Source of the DNA: Methanosphaera sp. BMS
Lineage (GTDB): Archaea > Methanobacteriota > Methanobacteria > Methanobacteriales > Methanobacteriaceae
Reading direction: 5' to 3'
DNA length: 64,000 nucleotides
Assembly: GCF_003268005.1 (NCBI RefSeq)
Contig: NZ_CP014213.1
Location: 1,550,001 to 1,614,000, forward strand
Part shown: piece by piece, positions 8,994 through 18,950 of the stretch
How positions within the stretch are numbered: the first letter of the stretch is position 1
Layout: the number at the start of each line of letters is the position of its first letter
Notes under the pieces: generated by a model
Seen by the model: the letters and a program-made list of their open reading frames with translations, nothing else
Databases searched by the model: none
What the model was told of the DNA's origin: nothing
Translations under genes and position numbers: made by a program

Positions 8994-10580
8994 ATGAAAA
9001 TATTAATTGTTACGGGGACTATCGCCAAAGACAACATCATAAAACATGTTTTTGATTACAAAAAACATGAATTGTACATTAAAATACTGCCCATCCCAAT
9101 TGCAGCATTCATAACACCAAAACTAGTTCTATACCACCTTAAAAAGGAGAAAGTGTTTGAGTCAATCAATTCTGATAAGGACTGCGGATTAAGTGACATT
9201 GATTTGATTATTACACCAGGTTTGATGAAACAGGATGCAATTGCTATTAAGGATGAAATCAATATACCTTGCGTTAAGGGTTCGACCAATTCGGCAGATA
9301 TAAGATTGACATTGGACATCTTAGGCGATATGGACTTGTCAACCACAACCCCCGCCGACATATTAATACGGGAAAAACAATATGAAGAAAGCATGAACAT
9401 CATAAACAAATTCAACAAGTTATCTGATGAAAATAAGGGATTGCTGGATAAAAAGTCCAATATTATGATTGGAAACTGTCCTACAGGGCAGGATTTTCCA
9501 ATGAGAGTTCTCGGAGAAATTGCCAATGCTACCAGTTTTACAGAAGATGAACTGTTAAAAAAAGTGGACTACTACATCAAGTCAGGGGCGGATATGATTG
9601 ACGTTGGAATGACTGCTGGAGAAAATAATCATAAAAAAGCTTATGAGATGATAAAGACAATCAAGGACAACCATGACATACCAGTCAGTATAGATTCAAT
9701 GAATCCCGATGAAATTATAAGTGGATTGAATGCCGGTGCGGACATGGTATTGAGCCTTGATCATGGAAACTACAAAAAGGTTATCGCTACCATAGCAGAC
9801 TATGAAGCAAGGGCAGTCATCATACCGACGGATTATTCGAAAAATCACATACCCTCAAGTCCCGAGGATAAGGTCAAATCCCTTGAATTATTGGATAAAA
9901 AATGTGAAAGCATTACCACGATAGCGGATTTATTGCTTGACCCGATTAACAGTCCATCACTAGTAAAATCCCTTGATGCGTACTCTCTATATAGAAGACA
10001 AAATCCATTAAAGCCCATGTTTTTTGGAGTGGGTAATGTGTCAGAGCTGCTTGATGCTGATAGTCAGGGCGTTCATGCACTCCTTGCGGCTATAGCAATG
10101 GAACTGAAGATGTGCATATTGTTTACACCAGAGGCTAGCCTAAAGACTAAAAATGCAATAAGTGAATTGAAAACTGCATCCCATATGATGTTTATATCAA
10201 AATATAAAAATAGTATTCCTAAAAATATTGGAATCAATCTTATTCAACTTAAGGATGCTTACAGAAAGGATGATGCAAAAATCGATACTGACGGTTTGGA
10301 AAAGATTGAAGCATATGGAGATGGAAAGTTCATACCCGATAGAAAGGGAAGTTTTAAGATAATTGTTGAGGATGGATATATAAAGGCCATTTATTATGTC
10401 AACTATAAGAAGACATCCGTAATTTATGGCCGGTGTGCCCGTGACATCTATGAGGAAATTCTTAGAAGGGATATGATTAGCAGGCTTGAACACGCCGCAT
10501 ATATGGGCATGGAACTGCAGAAGGCCGAGACCGCATTGAAGTTAAACAAACAGTATGTGCAGGATTTTCATGTCTTTTGA
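8994..10580 (+). CDS. Dihydropteroate synthase-related protein (H4MPT biosynthesis)
   Basis: 528 residues, matching the archaeal family TIGR00284. Residues about 1-130 are an archaea-specific N-terminal domain, about 150-400 a DHPS-like TIM barrel (MIGNCPTGQDFP; GADMIDVGMTAGE; PVSIDSMNPDEI; GADMVLSLDHGN), and about 400-528 a C-terminal extension ending in QKAETALKLNKQYVQDF. In methanogens the family is linked to the pterin-arylamine condensation of tetrahydromethanopterin synthesis, in place of folate DHPS. The ATG follows GAGTGAT. It stands alone, divergent from porG. Identity of the family is firm; the exact reaction here is from family knowledge. Confidence 0.88.
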   Translation: MKILIVTGTIAKDNIIKHVFDYKKHELYIKILPIPIAAFITPKLVLYHLKKEKVFESINSDKDCGLSDIDLIITPGLMKQDAIAIKDEINIPCVKGSTNSADIRLTLDILGDMDLSTTTPADILIREKQYEESMNIINKFNKLSDENKGLLDKKSNIMIGNCPTGQDFPMRVLGEIANATSFTEDELLKKVDYYIKSGADMIDVGMTAGENNHKKAYEMIKTIKDNHDIPVSIDSMNPDEIISGLNAGADMVLSLDHGNYKKVIATIADYEARAVIIPTDYSKNHIPSSPEDKVKSLELLDKKCESITTIADLLLDPINSPSLVKSLDAYSLYRRQNPLKPMFFGVGNVSELLDADSQGVHALLAAIAMELKMCILFTPEASLKTKNAISELKTASHMMFISKYKNSIPKNIGINLIQLKDAYRKDDAKIDTDGLEKIEAYGDGKFIPDRKGSFKIIVEDGYIKAIYYVNYKKTSVIYGRCARDIYEEILRRDMISRLEHAAYMGMELQKAETALKLNKQYVQDFHVF

Positions 10581-10750
10581 TGATTATGCTTTAGTTATCG
10601 GATGTTGTTAACCATACTTTGTTTTGGTCACATTATGTAAGAAAGGATGTATCCATCCCTACTTAAAAAAAAATATTATGCGTTGCAATAAATTAATTAA
10701 GATTGATTAAGAAAAATTATTATAAGAAAAAAAGATAAGGATTGTTAATA

Positions 10751-11707
10751 TTGACAGATAACATTTGTACACAATGTGGGTATGAACATGTTGTGATTAA
10801 TAGAAAATATAATGGTCAAAAGCTATGTAGCAGTTGTTTTAGGGATTCTATTGAAAAAAAGGTACTTAAAACCATTAAAAAGAACAAGTTAATCACCAAG
10901 GGCGATAAGGTTCTTGTAGGATTATCCGGTGGAAAGGACAGTGTTGCACTTTTAAACATTCTTAATATTCTAAAAAAGAAGGGCATCATAGAATTGGAAG
11001 CCGTGACCATTGATGAGGGTATTGGCGGTTATCGTGAGGAAGGAGTACGTATTGCCAAGGATGTGGCCGGCAAATTAGACGTCAAGCATCATATTGTTAG
11101 TTTTGATGAGAAATATGATTTTACGATTGATAAGATAATGAATGCTCAAAAAGATAAGGGTCATAACCAGAATGCATGTACTTTCTGTGGGGTTTTCAGA
11201 AGACAGGTGTTCAATCAGGTTGCAAGGGACATAAATGCAACAAAGCTTGCCACGGGACATAACCTGGATGATGAAACGCAGAGCATTGTGATGAATTATC
11301 TTGAGGGAAACATCACCAACATGGTTAGAATTGGTTACAAGACCGAATCACGGGACAAACGCTTTACCCCCAAGATTAAACCATTACGTGAAATTCCTGA
11401 AAAGGAGATTGGACTGTACGTATTGGAAAGCGGATTCGAGGTTCACTTTGATGGTTGTCCATATGCCCATGAATCATTTAGAATGGAAATAGGAGACTTT
11501 ATTAGAGAACTTAATCTGAAACATCCGACCATCATGTATTCGACGCTCAATAACTTTGAAAAGATTAAGCCCGCCATTAAGAAGGAGTATGTCAAGACCC
11601 ACAGTGTGCCGAACGGTACGTGTGAATTATGCGGCGAACCTGCAAGTAGCAGGATATGTAAATCATGCAAGTTTTTGGATGTGATTCACAATCAACTGCT
11701 TGATTAG
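10751..11707 (+). CDS. ncsA: tRNA 2-thiolation protein NcsA (Ctu1/TtuA-like)
   Basis: About 318 residues. An N-terminal zinc ribbon (CTQCGY...LCSSCF), a PP-loop ATPase core with GLSGGKDSVALL (about residue 55), a middle CTFCGVFRR motif that can hold a [4Fe-4S] cluster, NLDDETQ, and a C-terminal zinc ribbon (CELCGE...CKSC). This is the archaeal/eukaryotic type enzyme that adenylates and thiolates U34 of tRNAs (Ctu1) or U54 (TtuA). The TTG at 10751 is chosen because AAGG lies 10 bases upstream; the in-frame TTG at 10742 is too close to it. The next gene encodes a ubiquitin-like sulfur carrier, which fits the pathway. Confidence 0.9.
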   Translation: MTDNICTQCGYEHVVINRKYNGQKLCSSCFRDSIEKKVLKTIKKNKLITKGDKVLVGLSGGKDSVALLNILNILKKKGIIELEAVTIDEGIGGYREEGVRIAKDVAGKLDVKHHIVSFDEKYDFTIDKIMNAQKDKGHNQNACTFCGVFRRQVFNQVARDINATKLATGHNLDDETQSIVMNYLEGNITNMVRIGYKTESRDKRFTPKIKPLREIPEKEIGLYVLESGFEVHFDGCPYAHESFRMEIGDFIRELNLKHPTIMYSTLNNFEKIKPAIKKEYVKTHSVPNGTCELCGEPASSRICKSCKFLDVIHNQLLD

Positions 11708-11739
11708 AATAATTGATTTTGCAATGACAAGGATAAGTA

Positions 11740-11754
11740 TATAACAATGTTATA
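11740..11754 (+). promoter_or_regulatory. Short inverted repeat ahead of the sulfur carrier gene
   Basis: TATAAC and GTTATA around AAT, followed by a TATA-like AAATATATTTAA. It lies about 50 bases upstream of the ATG at 11802, where a core promoter is expected. It may give the small gene its own transcription start. Confidence 0.3.
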
Positions 11755-11801
11755 AATATATTTAATTATACCAAATAACAAAAAAGACAGGAGAATATGA
11801 T

Positions 11802-12002
11802 ATGACAATAACACTAATCAATAAAAAAGATGTTAAAGAAATAGAATATGAAGAAAATCTAAAGGTAGAGGATATATTAAAAAGAGAAGATATCCCTATT
11901 GAAACTGTTGTCGTTAAACTAAACGATCAGACCGTTACCGAGGATGAACCCGTCAACGATAATGACAAGATGGAAATCATAAAGGTCATCTATGGAGGAT
12001 AA
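11802..12002 (+). CDS. MoaD/ThiS-family ubiquitin-like sulfur carrier
   Basis: 66 residues with a beta-grasp pattern and the C-terminal diglycine (IKVIYGG) required for adenylation and thiocarboxylation or for conjugation, as in archaeal SAMPs, Urm1, ThiS and MoaD. AGGAGA precedes the ATG. It lies 94 bases after ncsA on the same strand, so the likeliest role is sulfur donor for NcsA-dependent tRNA thiolation (inference from context). A role in thiamine or pterin synthesis cannot be excluded from sequence alone. Confidence 0.85.
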   Translation: MTITLINKKDVKEIEYEENLKVEDILKREDIPIETVVVKLNDQTVTEDEPVNDNDKMEIIKVIYGG

Positions 12003-12050
12003 CCCCTCCCATTTTTCAAACTTATATTGGAATTTAACATGTCAAATGGG

Positions 12051-13217
12051 TTAGCTCCCACCAATAATCTCTTCCAAGTCAGACAGGAATTCATCGATGT
12101 GTTCACGTTTTACATGAGGCATCAGTACCAATCTGATTGCATATGGCTTAACAGTATTTGATACTCTCCATCCTTTTTTAAATAATTCTTCTTTTAACAC
12201 GTTTACCTTCATGTCATCCACATTGAATGCTATGACATTCAACTCAGGCTTGACTATGACGTTGACGTTTTTCATTTGCCTGAGCTTATTATATGTATAC
12301 CCGGTCAGATTAATTGACCCCTCAACGATATCTGCATAGCCATCCATTCCATAGTAGTTTATAAGGGCCCATGTAGCTGCTGTTGTAGCACCGGTACGTG
12401 TGCCTACAATGGTTGTCTGTACATTTTTTGTCAGGTATGGTGCATCTATTGCAAGCTTGTCGAGGTATTTTTTTTCACGGAATAATATTCCGCCTGCCGG
12501 TACAGGTGCAAGTCCCATTTTATGTGGATCAAGGGTTATGGAAGATACACCTTTACACTTGAAGTCAAAGTTTAATCGAGTCTTATTTCTATAATTTAAG
12601 AAGGGTATTATGAATCCACCTAATGCAGCATCGACATGTAGATACACATCATTTGAATGTGCTATTTTTGATATTTCATGGATGTCATCAACCAAGCCGA
12701 ACTCAGTGGAGCCGGCAATTGCAACGATTGCCATGGTATTATCTGTTATACAATCCTCAAGTGCTGTCGTGTCAATCTTATATTCATCATTCAACGGAAC
12801 TTCAACAGTCTTTAAGGATAACATCGAACATGCCTTCTTAAATGAAAAATGAGCCGTTCTAGGAAGTATTACCTCGGGAGTATCCTCATTATCCTCCTGG
12901 AAAATATACTTTGCAGCACACATCGCCATTATATTAGCCTCGGTACCTCCTGTAACGATATGACCACAAGCTTCACTTGAGTGAAGAAGCCTTGATAATG
13001 ATGAGATTACTTCATCTTCCATCATGCTTGTACCCTTAAACAGCCCCCCATCACCAAGATTAGTTTCAGTAAACATCCTAAATGCCTCCAATGCAATAGG
13101 ATCCGGCTTGGTACACATAGAACCCAATATTCTCCCAGAGTCATAGGTCATATCCATTTGATGAAAGGATTCCAGTTTTTCAAATATATACTTCTGATCA
13201 TGCGTCTTCTTAAACAT
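12051..13217 (-). CDS. mfnA: L-tyrosine decarboxylase MfnA
   Basis: 388-residue PLP-dependent group II decarboxylase. The PLP lysine is Lys233 in TLDPHKMG; HVDAALGG (Asp196) and TGGTEANI (about 89-96) are also typical. MfnA makes tyramine from tyrosine, the first step of the tyramine part of methanofuran; the family also acts as aspartate decarboxylase for CoA synthesis in some archaea. The ATG follows GGGGG. It lies 15 bases downstream of the duplicated AlgX-like gene and is probably in the same transcript, an odd pairing. It ends convergent with the sulfur carrier gene. Confidence 0.9.
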   Translation of the reverse strand: MFKKTHDQKYIFEKLESFHQMDMTYDSGRILGSMCTKPDPIALEAFRMFTETNLGDGGLFKGTSMMEDEVISSLSRLLHSSEACGHIVTGGTEANIMAMCAAKYIFQEDNEDTPEVILPRTAHFSFKKACSMLSLKTVEVPLNDEYKIDTTALEDCITDNTMAIVAIAGSTEFGLVDDIHEISKIAHSNDVYLHVDAALGGFIIPFLNYRNKTRLNFDFKCKGVSSITLDPHKMGLAPVPAGGILFREKKYLDKLAIDAPYLTKNVQTTIVGTRTGATTAATWALINYYGMDGYADIVEGSINLTGYTYNKLRQMKNVNVIVKPELNVIAFNVDDMKVNVLKEELFKKGWRVSNTVKPYAIRLVLMPHVKREHIDEFLSDLEEIIGGS

Positions 13218-13232
13218 TACAAAATACCCCCT

Positions 13233-15560
13233 TTAATTTATGTCAAACTCCTTCGTGATAACTCGTGCCTTTGTGGACTCAGATTCCTCCAGACGTAACT
13301 TCAATATGTGACTTCCCACATTCAAATATTCAACGCTCAAACTGCATATGCATCTTCCCTGCATCAATTCCCTTTCACATAAGAGTTCATCGTCAATATA
13401 AAACTTTAATGTCGAATCAACGGGAAGATTCCTGATATCCCTACAGCTTACCTCAACAGTCAGTTTATTATCCTCCTGTTCAAATTGATTAACATTGATC
13501 TTGACGGGAATCAAGACATGTGAGTTGTCGTTGATGATGAATGTCAGTGCCGTATCCAAAAATCTTTCTGCCTTGACTTCGATTACGACATCAAAACTTG
13601 CATAATCAATCAGATTCTTGTTGAAATACCAGAAGTCATGATAGAAGAATACTTCCCGGAAGTATGCAATGAAAGCCTCAAATAGTGGATGGGCTGACTT
13701 GTCACATATAATCAATGCCCTTCTATTGCTGATGCTGTCAGGATTGTGAACATAATCTGATGCCACATTGTTAAATTGTAGAAATTCCTCGTCAATATCC
13801 ATGTGGGTTAGCTTGTCCTTGGCAATTAAGGATAATTCATCTATATTGATTTTTGAATATTTTTCATAAACATCATCCTTCGGATAGGACCATGCCTCAT
13901 CGGTAAATAAATCGCCCTGGTGTGTCACTTTATTTGTCGTGAATTTTTCAAGAATTTCGCCTTTAATTTCCGAAAATGACTTTTCTTTGAATGTCTTGAA
14001 TAATATGTAACTTACGGCCTTAACTGCCGCTTGTGAGGTGAGTTTTGTATCGTTTACCAAAAAGTCATCATTGCCTATTACATCAGATAAATCATAGTAA
14101 TAATTTTTAAGGCTATCCCAGTTACGTTTAGCATCCGTTGTCTCAAAGGGAAGATATTCTCTTAATACTACACTTTTATCAGGTATGATAAACTGTGTAA
14201 ATTTGATATTCTTCTTTGCAAGATATTTCCTTTTTGATTCAAGGCTTTGTTTGAATTGTCTTAAATCCAATGATGAATCATATTCCAAGTCATAATGCTG
14301 TAAGAGTTCATTGGTGTTGTCATTTACCAAAAAGAATGTGTTGTCCAATCCCTTGATGGAGGATTTCAGATTAGCAAAATACTTCCTGATGTCCTCGGAT
14401 ACTAGTATGCTTCTTGTAAACTTGAATGTGTTTGTTGTATCTGTGGCGTTTACTATTACCTTGAGGTCGTATCTGTTAGTTGGATAACAGGATAGGTCAT
14501 AACACTTATCGAATATGGAATTGGTTGTATCATCACTGACAAATGGTTCGTCATTTATGTATATGTCCACTTTCGTATCGATTGGCCGGTTATAGTAGTC
14601 CATGATGTCAAACTTAACTTTTAACTTCTTGTCATGTGACTCGATTGTCTCCAAATTAAGTATTACATCCTGTTTTATTTTAAAGTCTGTTTCAGCTGTC
14701 GGATAATGTGGATTTTCAATAAACCTTTCAGTTCTTATTTCAATTACATCATCAGGGTTGAACCATTCCACCAGTTGTTTATTGAAGTACCAGTGGTCCC
14801 AGTAGAAAAATACTTCCCTGTAATAAGCTATGAAGGACTTTGTCAGTGAGTTTGTAGAGGAATCCCTTAATATCAAAGCTTTTTTATTGCTTATGCTGTT
14901 TGGGTTTATGTAATACTCGGATTTTCTTTTTGATACCCTTCGATACTCTTCTGGTATGTCCTCAAGTTCCACTTGTTTGTATTCATCATTTAATTCCAAA
15001 GTCTCCAGTTGCATGTGTGCATAATTTTTGAATCTTTCATCCTGAGGATATGACCAGTTGAATACGAAAAACAAATCTCCCTTATGATCTACAATTTCAA
15101 CATGAGTTTTATCTGTTATCTGTTGAGCATATTCTTCGGCTTCGGTGCCGTGTAAGACCGACAATATGTGGGGAGTGAGCTTAAGTGAAGACATTACAGA
15201 GATGTGCGTATCGTTTCTAAGCACGTCATCAATTGTGATAACACTGCTTAAGTCATGAAGCAATCCTCCCAATTGATCCGTGATTCTTTTTGGTTCGGGA
15301 GTTTCGAAGGGCAGATATTGGCGTGCAGTTATGCTCTTATCAGGTATGACAAAGAATTCATAGTTGATGTTTTTAGAATAAAAGTAGTCTTTCTTGGAAG
15401 CAATGCTTTTTGCAAATCTTTGAATGTCGATAGAACTTTGATAATTATAGTCATAGTGTTGTCTTATTTCATTATTTGTATCGTTGACTAGGAAGTAATA
15501 ATTATCCTTTCCCTCTATGGTCTTTTTCAGGCCCCTAAAATATTGATTAAAATCTATCAT
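13233..15560 (-). CDS. Tandem-duplicated AlgX/AlgJ-like SGNH protein
   Basis: About 775 residues made of two similar halves (about 1-370 and 380-775). Each begins with a YFxxLKxxIxGxDNxFFLVND segment, then PDKS and YLPFET, a DT[H/K] site and a second conserved block with YREVFFY, followed by a beta-rich C-terminal part. The arrangement matches AlgX/AlgJ-type SGNH hydrolases that acetylate polysaccharides. Copy 1 keeps the DS (LRDSS) and DTH motifs; copy 2 has CDKS and DTK, so its catalytic Ser and His look lost. There is no signal peptide, unlike periplasmic AlgX. The start is uncertain between ATGs at 15560 and 15581; neither has a strong ribosome-binding site. mfnA follows after 15 bases. 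Confidence 0.65.
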   Translation of the reverse strand: MIDFNQYFRGLKKTIEGKDNYYFLVNDTNNEIRQHYDYNYQSSIDIQRFAKSIASKKDYFYSKNINYEFFVIPDKSITARQYLPFETPEPKRITDQLGGLLHDLSSVITIDDVLRNDTHISVMSSLKLTPHILSVLHGTEAEEYAQQITDKTHVEIVDHKGDLFFVFNWSYPQDERFKNYAHMQLETLELNDEYKQVELEDIPEEYRRVSKRKSEYYINPNSISNKKALILRDSSTNSLTKSFIAYYREVFFYWDHWYFNKQLVEWFNPDDVIEIRTERFIENPHYPTAETDFKIKQDVILNLETIESHDKKLKVKFDIMDYYNRPIDTKVDIYINDEPFVSDDTTNSIFDKCYDLSCYPTNRYDLKVIVNATDTTNTFKFTRSILVSEDIRKYFANLKSSIKGLDNTFFLVNDNTNELLQHYDLEYDSSLDLRQFKQSLESKRKYLAKKNIKFTQFIIPDKSVVLREYLPFETTDAKRNWDSLKNYYYDLSDVIGNDDFLVNDTKLTSQAAVKAVSYILFKTFKEKSFSEIKGEILEKFTTNKVTHQGDLFTDEAWSYPKDDVYEKYSKINIDELSLIAKDKLTHMDIDEEFLQFNNVASDYVHNPDSISNRRALIICDKSAHPLFEAFIAYFREVFFYHDFWYFNKNLIDYASFDVVIEVKAERFLDTALTFIINDNSHVLIPVKINVNQFEQEDNKLTVEVSCRDIRNLPVDSTLKFYIDDELLCERELMQGRCICSLSVEYLNVGSHILKLRLEESESTKARVITKEFDIN

Positions 15561-15724
15561 AAATAATAAAACCCATATCATTTCTTATTAAATATTATAT
15601 ATTTAAAGGTTAATATGTTATTCTATTTGAATGGATTAATTGACAATATACTACTATTGGAATAGTAAATGGAAAAACTTAAATTAAAATTAGAAAATAA
15701 TGGGTGGAGAAGAGTGTTTTATAT

Positions 15725-18022
15725 TTAATTATCTTTCAATACTTTTTTAGCAGCATCAAGCATGATTTTTTTCTCTACTTTAGCTACTATTCTTCTTATT
15801 TCTGGAACTGCATCAGTATTAGCGGAAATACTATCAATACCAGCTTCAACTAGTTTTTCAACAATTTCCGGTTTACTGCCAGCTTGTCCACAGATACTGG
15901 TTGTGACTCCAGCTTCATTACATTTTTTAATTACACTCATTAATAATTTCATTACAGCCGGATGTGCTTCAGTGTAATGTTTTGCAACCAATTCATTGTT
16001 TCTGTCTAATGCAAGGGTATATTGGGTCAAATCATTAGTTCCGAAACTAACGAAGTCCAATCCTTCTTTAATAAACTCTTCAATGATTATTGCGGATGCA
16101 GGTGTTTCAACCATCATACCGAAGTCGACATCTACGTGTGGTATTAAACCGACGGAAGTGGCTATTTCTTTTGCTTGGCGTAATTCTTCAGGTTTGTGTA
16201 ATAATGGTAGCATTACTCCAATGTTTGTGTAACCTTGTTGGTGTAACTTTTTGATAGCCTTGAATTCTGCTTTTAAGATTGCCGGCTGATCTATTTCTCT
16301 TCTGATTCCTCTCCAACCAAGCATTGGGTTTGCTTCGTCAGGTTCGTTTTCTCCACCTTCTAGGGTTTTGAATTCATCGGTTGGAGCATCTAATGTCCTA
16401 TACCATACTGTTTTTGGATAGAATACATCGACCACTTTAAGAATTCCGTCTGCCAGTACGTGTACAAGTTCATCTTCTCTTCCTTCATCAATGAATTTGT
16501 AAGGTACTGTACCTGTAGCAAGCATCATGTGTTCGGTTCTTAGTAAACCTACACCATCGGCCCCTGTTTCATATGCTTTTTGAGCAGCTTCGGCCATACT
16601 TACATTTACTTTTACATCGGTAACCGTTATTAACGGTGCTGATTGAACATTAACAGTTTGTTGTGATTGTTCATCTGTTGAGTCTTCTGATGCGAATGCT
16701 CCTTCAAATACCAATCCTTTTTTACCGTCAATGGTTACTTGAGTATCTTCTTCGAGCACTGATGTTGCATCACCTGTTCCGGATACACATGGTATACCCA
16801 ATTCACGTGAGATGATAGCTGCGTGACAGGTTACTCCACCTTCATCTGTTACAATTCCGTTTGCACGTTTCATTGCCGGAACCATGTCAGGTGTTGTCAT
16901 GGTTGTTACGAGTATGTCACCATCTAGGATTTTATCTAATTCATCAAGGTCGCTTACGATTTTTACGGTTCCTGATACTAATCCAGGACTTGCACCTAAT
17001 CCTCTTGTAATGATTACTCTTTCTTCATCATCGGATGATTCTTCAACTTCAGTTATGTTATCTAATGTTGTGATAGGTCTTGCCTGTAGCATGTATACCT
17101 TATCGTTTTCAATACCCCACTCAGTATCCATTGGAGCTTGATAGTGTTTTTGTATTCTTCTACCCAGTTGGGTTAGCTGTTTTAGGTCTTCATCGGTTAA
17201 GACCCTTTTATCCCTGCATTCTTCAGGAACATCTATCTGTACTGTTTTACCCGTTTCAGGGTCTTTAGTGAACATGGTTTTCTTGGTGTTTACCTGATAT
17301 GATTTGACTTCATCGTTTACTTTGTCATATCTGCAGGTGTCCGGTGTTACTGTACCAGATACAACCCCTTCTCCAAGTCCCCATGCTCCTTCTATGAGCA
17401 TTTCTTCAGCACCTGTTGAAGGGTCTACTGTAAACATTACTCCGGCTTTTTCGGAGTTGACCATTTGTTGTACTACTACAGCTATTAATACCTGTGAGTG
17501 ATCAAAGTCATTTTCTGCTCTGTAGAATATTGCTCTTGCTTCAAATAGGGAAGCCCAACATTTTCTTACGTTTTCAATTACATCATCAATTCCGCTAATG
17601 TTAAGGTAAGTGTCCTGTTGACCTGCAAATGATGCATCAGGTAAGTCTTCAGCTGTTGCTGATGATCTTATTGCTACTACAACATCTTCTATATCCACAT
17701 CGAGACATAATTTATTGTATGCTTCTATTATCATACGTTGGATGTCATCAGGGATACTGGTTGTAATAATTAAATCTTTTATTTGATCGGATACTTTTTG
17801 TAATTCAATGGTATTGTTTATATCCAAACCACTTAACATATCATTGATTTGATTATCAATACCTGTTTTTGTAATGAATTCACGGTACGTTCCGGCTGTT
17901 ACAACAAAGCCCGGTGGAACTGGAATTCCAGCGTTTGTCAATTCACCAAGGTTTGCACCTTTACCACCCGCAATAGGTATATCATCTTTACCCAACTGTT
18001 TGAAAAATTCAACATAATTCAT
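15725..18022 (-). CDS. ppsA: Phosphoenolpyruvate synthase
   Basis: 765 residues with the full three-domain structure: N-terminal PEP-utilising ATP-grasp domain (about 1-330; GGKGANLGEL, RSSATAEDLP), the mobile domain with the catalytic His (about His400 in GGVTCHAAI), and the C-terminal PEP/pyruvate TIM barrel (GVGLLRTEHM, ending with FGTNDLTQYTL and SICGQAGS). It makes PEP from pyruvate and ATP, the next step after pyruvate synthase in carbon assimilation. The ATG at 18022 has GAGTG seven bases upstream; the GTG at 18031 lies in this ribosome-binding site. A single gene; the promoter is probably in the 170 bases before it. Confidence 0.96.
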   Translation of the reverse strand: MNYVEFFKQLGKDDIPIAGGKGANLGELTNAGIPVPPGFVVTAGTYREFITKTGIDNQINDMLSGLDINNTIELQKVSDQIKDLIITTSIPDDIQRMIIEAYNKLCLDVDIEDVVVAIRSSATAEDLPDASFAGQQDTYLNISGIDDVIENVRKCWASLFEARAIFYRAENDFDHSQVLIAVVVQQMVNSEKAGVMFTVDPSTGAEEMLIEGAWGLGEGVVSGTVTPDTCRYDKVNDEVKSYQVNTKKTMFTKDPETGKTVQIDVPEECRDKRVLTDEDLKQLTQLGRRIQKHYQAPMDTEWGIENDKVYMLQARPITTLDNITEVEESSDDEERVIITRGLGASPGLVSGTVKIVSDLDELDKILDGDILVTTMTTPDMVPAMKRANGIVTDEGGVTCHAAIISRELGIPCVSGTGDATSVLEEDTQVTIDGKKGLVFEGAFASEDSTDEQSQQTVNVQSAPLITVTDVKVNVSMAEAAQKAYETGADGVGLLRTEHMMLATGTVPYKFIDEGREDELVHVLADGILKVVDVFYPKTVWYRTLDAPTDEFKTLEGGENEPDEANPMLGWRGIRREIDQPAILKAEFKAIKKLHQQGYTNIGVMLPLLHKPEELRQAKEIATSVGLIPHVDVDFGMMVETPASAIIIEEFIKEGLDFVSFGTNDLTQYTLALDRNNELVAKHYTEAHPAVMKLLMSVIKKCNEAGVTTSICGQAGSKPEIVEKLVEAGIDSISANTDAVPEIRRIVAKVEKKIMLDAAKKVLKDN

Positions 18023-18192
18023 TGATAACACTCTTCTATTCTATTTTTCCATTATTATTATATTAAATGAGTTTAGGAAGATTATTTAATAAAGGATATA
18101 ACGGATAATTCAATATCCCATTAAATAGCAACTTCCAAATGTTTAATTTGATTAAAAACATCAATAATCCATTAGTCTATCAAAAAAAGCGA

Positions 18193-18678
18193 TTAGAACT
18201 GAACTAAATCGTTACCTTTGTCGACGACAAGTTTACATGTTACAGGTAGTTTCATTCCAGCCCTGTTTAATGCTATTTTAGCACTTTCGAAATCTTTCAC
18301 ATTTACATAAGCTGTGATAATTTTTTGATTTGCACGAACTAAAGCTTCAGAACTTACAGCTTTACCGAATGCTCCTCTCATACCACTCTGAACCCTATCT
18401 GCCCCTGCACCAGTTGCCATAGGATTTTCTCTTACTATGTGATGTGGATATACTCTTATTTTTAATCTGTAACCGAGTTTTCCGGTTGTTCTTTGTAAAT
18501 ATCTGTTTGCAGCAATCCTAGCAGCCTCTAAAGAATTATGTGATAAATGTGCATGATCTTTAACTGCTAATGTTACTTGTAAAGGAAAGTCTTCTGTTAA
18601 GTTTCCCATATCATACTGAACAATTTTGGATGCTGGTATTTTCCTAATATAATCTTTTCTTGTATATGGACGTACCAT
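18193..18678 (-). CDS. rpl10e: 50S ribosomal protein L10e (uL16)
   Basis: 161 residues, collinear with archaeal L10e. Typical segments are [15 protein letters not shown] at the N-terminus, RIAANRYLQ near 80, [13 protein letters not shown] near 100 and the [13 protein letters not shown] loop near 120. It is a component of the large subunit near the A-site and peptidyl transferase region. A strong GGAGG ribosome-binding site precedes the ATG. A good archaeal TATA box (minus strand TTTATATAAC) lies at 18844-18853. Confidence 0.97.
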   Translation of the reverse strand: MVRPYTRKDYIRKIPASKIVQYDMGNLTEDFPLQVTLAVKDHAHLSHNSLEAARIAANRYLQRTTGKLGYRLKIRVYPHHIVRENPMATGAGADRVQSGMRGAFGKAVSSEALVRANQKIITAYVNVKDFESAKIALNRAGMKLPVTCKLVVDKGNDLVQF

Positions 18679-18843
18679 TATAATTTTCCTCCTTAATTAA
18701 ACTGTTAAATATTTTTATATTAAAAAATATCAAAAAAATCATCGTAAAAATGTAATACAATAAATATATTCTCTCAAAAATATTACGAATTCGAATTACA
18801 TCATCATGTAATTTAGTATAATAGTATATAATATGTTTAAACA

Positions 18844-18853
18844 GTTATATAAA
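18844..18853 (-). promoter_or_regulatory. Probable TATA box of rpl10e
   Basis: Minus-strand TTTATATAAC fits the archaeal TATA consensus. Transcription would start near 18820, giving a leader of about 140 bases before the ATG of rpl10e. That leader is long for an archaeal mRNA, so a nearer weaker promoter is possible. Confidence 0.4.
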
Positions 18854-18950
18854 TTTATGGTTAACATATCCACTTAAAAAAATAAGTCCCCTATTATTAA
18901 TATAATGAGATGGACAAATACTAATATAATAAGACACCAAGGAATTTAAT

